Shown here: one piece after another, positions 21,621 through 22,178 of the stretch
Layout of the letters: every line of letters begins with the position of its first letter
How positions within the stretch are numbered: position 1 is the first letter of the stretch
Source: JBOGXB01 sp050694215
GTDB lineage: Bacteria > Actinomycetota > CADDZG01 > WHSQ01
Assembly: GCA_050694215.1 (NCBI GenBank)
Contig: JBOGXB010000032.1
Coordinates: forward strand, 1 to 22,178
Length of the DNA stretch: 22,178 nt
Direction of reading: 5' to 3'
Position numbers and translations under genes: made by a program
Notes under the pieces: generated by a model
Seen by the model: only the letters and a program-made list of their open reading frames with translations
The model's database searches: none
What the model was told of the DNA's origin: nothing

Positions 21621-22178
21621 TACGTGAGGGAGTCGACGTCCTCCGGCAGGCTGAAGTTGACCACGGTGCCTCCGGGTGAGCCGATGTCCTGACCGTTCAC
21701 TTTGAGCTCGACGCCTCCTGCGTTGCCCAGGACGACGTCCATCTTCTCCTCCGCGGTGAACGTCTCGCTTTGTCCGACCTCCAGGGTCCCGGTGAAGACC
21801 TCCTCGCCGTCGGCGGTCACCGTCGTCCAGCAGCGGCCGGTGGTCGCGACGACCTCGAGCTCGATCGTCTCTGCAGTCGCGATGATGTCCTCGATGTCCG
21901 TCGGAGTCGGAGTGGGTGACGGAGTAGTCGTGGGCGTGTCGCTCGGCTCCGGAGTCGGTGTCTCCTCTTGCGACGCGACGTTCCCCGGACTCTCATCGCC
22001 GTTCGGCTCCGACACCAACCCGACCACCGCGAGAACGAGCAACAGGAAGCCTGCGAACAGAGCTGCCGCGCTCCAGTTGCTCGACAACCTCGGGCGCTCG
22101 AGCCTGCTCCGTCGTCCGTGCTTCTCGAGCGCGATCATCTGAGCCGTGTCGACCCGGGTGCCGAACCTGCGGTCGAAC
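21620..22178 (-). CDS. RodZ-like membrane protein, C-terminal part (5' end beyond window)
   Basis: Open to the right window edge. At least 185 residues are visible: a basic cytoplasmic part, one membrane segment (about SAAALFAGFLLLVLAVVGLV), a Pro/Thr-rich linker (PTPEPSDTPTTTPSPTPTPT) and a C-terminal domain with WTTVTADGEEVFTGTL and the VELKVNGQ segment, the pattern of DUF4115 in RodZ-type cell-shape proteins. The N-terminal helix-turn-helix expected for RodZ would lie outside. In actinobacteria a similar gene lies between ftsK and rimO. The stop overlaps the rimO start by one base. Confidence 0.75.
   Translation of the reverse strand, partial: FDRRFGTRVDTAQMIALEKHGRRSRLERPRLSSNWSAAALFAGFLLLVLAVVGLVSEPNGDESPGNVASQEETPTPEPSDTPTTTPSPTPTPTDIEDIIATAETIELEVVATTGRCWTTVTADGEEVFTGTLEVGQSETFTAEEKMDVVLGNAGGVELKVNGQDIGSPGGTVVNFSLPEDVDSLT

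Noticed and set aside
1..22178. CRISPR array, toxin-antitoxin pair or phage defence system
   Set aside because: No spaced repeat array, nuclease/antitoxin pair or defence-type domain was found; the content is housekeeping and DNA-damage genes.

Overview
The window looks like chromosomal DNA from a high-GC member of the Actinomycetota. The main reason is gene order. Read along the minus strand it carries rodZ-like, rimO, pgsA, cinA, recA, recX, miaB, miaA, dapF and hflX, followed by lexA, nrdJ and nrdR, which is the conserved recA/lexA neighbourhood of actinobacteria such as Mycobacterium and Streptomyces. An LL-diaminopimelate aminotransferase (dapL) and an RNase Y (rny) are built into the cluster, which argues against a typical Mycobacterium or Streptomyces and for a less-studied, possibly uncultured lineage. 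That placement is inferred from synteny and protein motifs only; I could not run a tree.

Layout. Positions 1-146 hold a tandem repeat that may be an insertion-sequence edge, and a hairpin. A tRNA-Gly(GCC) follows (147-221, minus). Next comes a nucleotide-metabolism block, all minus: nrdJ (B12-dependent ribonucleotide reductase), a 66-aa zinc-ribbon protein, nrdR and dut. A short LysM membrane protein (minus) and lexA (plus, the only plus-strand gene) are divergent around a regulatory region with four LexA boxes. hflX, dapL, dapF, a secreted M15-like peptidase with a repeat domain, miaA, a class III dioxygenase-like gene, miaB and rny run towards lexA on the minus strand. Upstream of them are recX and recA, then a decayed patch (a frameshifted flavin/F420-type oxidoreductase and the 5' stump of a methyltransferase), then thpR, cinA, pgsA, a frameshifted rimO and a rodZ-like gene cut by the window edge.

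How it works together. The window is a DNA-damage and dNTP-supply locus. recA and the LysM gene each have both a LexA box and a TTGTC/CTGTC-ACAC-N8-TAGNGT element that matches the LexA-independent RecA-NDp (PafBC-type) promoter of mycobacteria. This suggests that recombination and a division-blocking LysM protein share two damage inputs. nrdJ has two NrdR boxes 31 bp apart and lies upstream of nrdR in the same direction, so dNTP synthesis and its repressor form a likely feedback unit, with dut cleaning the pool. miaA, miaB and rimO modify tRNA and ribosome; dapL and dapF supply meso-diaminopimelate for the cell wall.

Most intriguing: the dual LexA plus PafBC-type control shared by recA and the LysM gene, the four-box lexA/LysM intergenic region, the tandem NrdR boxes at nrdJ, the hairpin-rich 333-bp leader of rny, the small zinc-ribbon gene between nrdJ and nrdR, and a probable CTG start on cinA. 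No CRISPR array, rRNA, complete mobile element or phage gene was seen.
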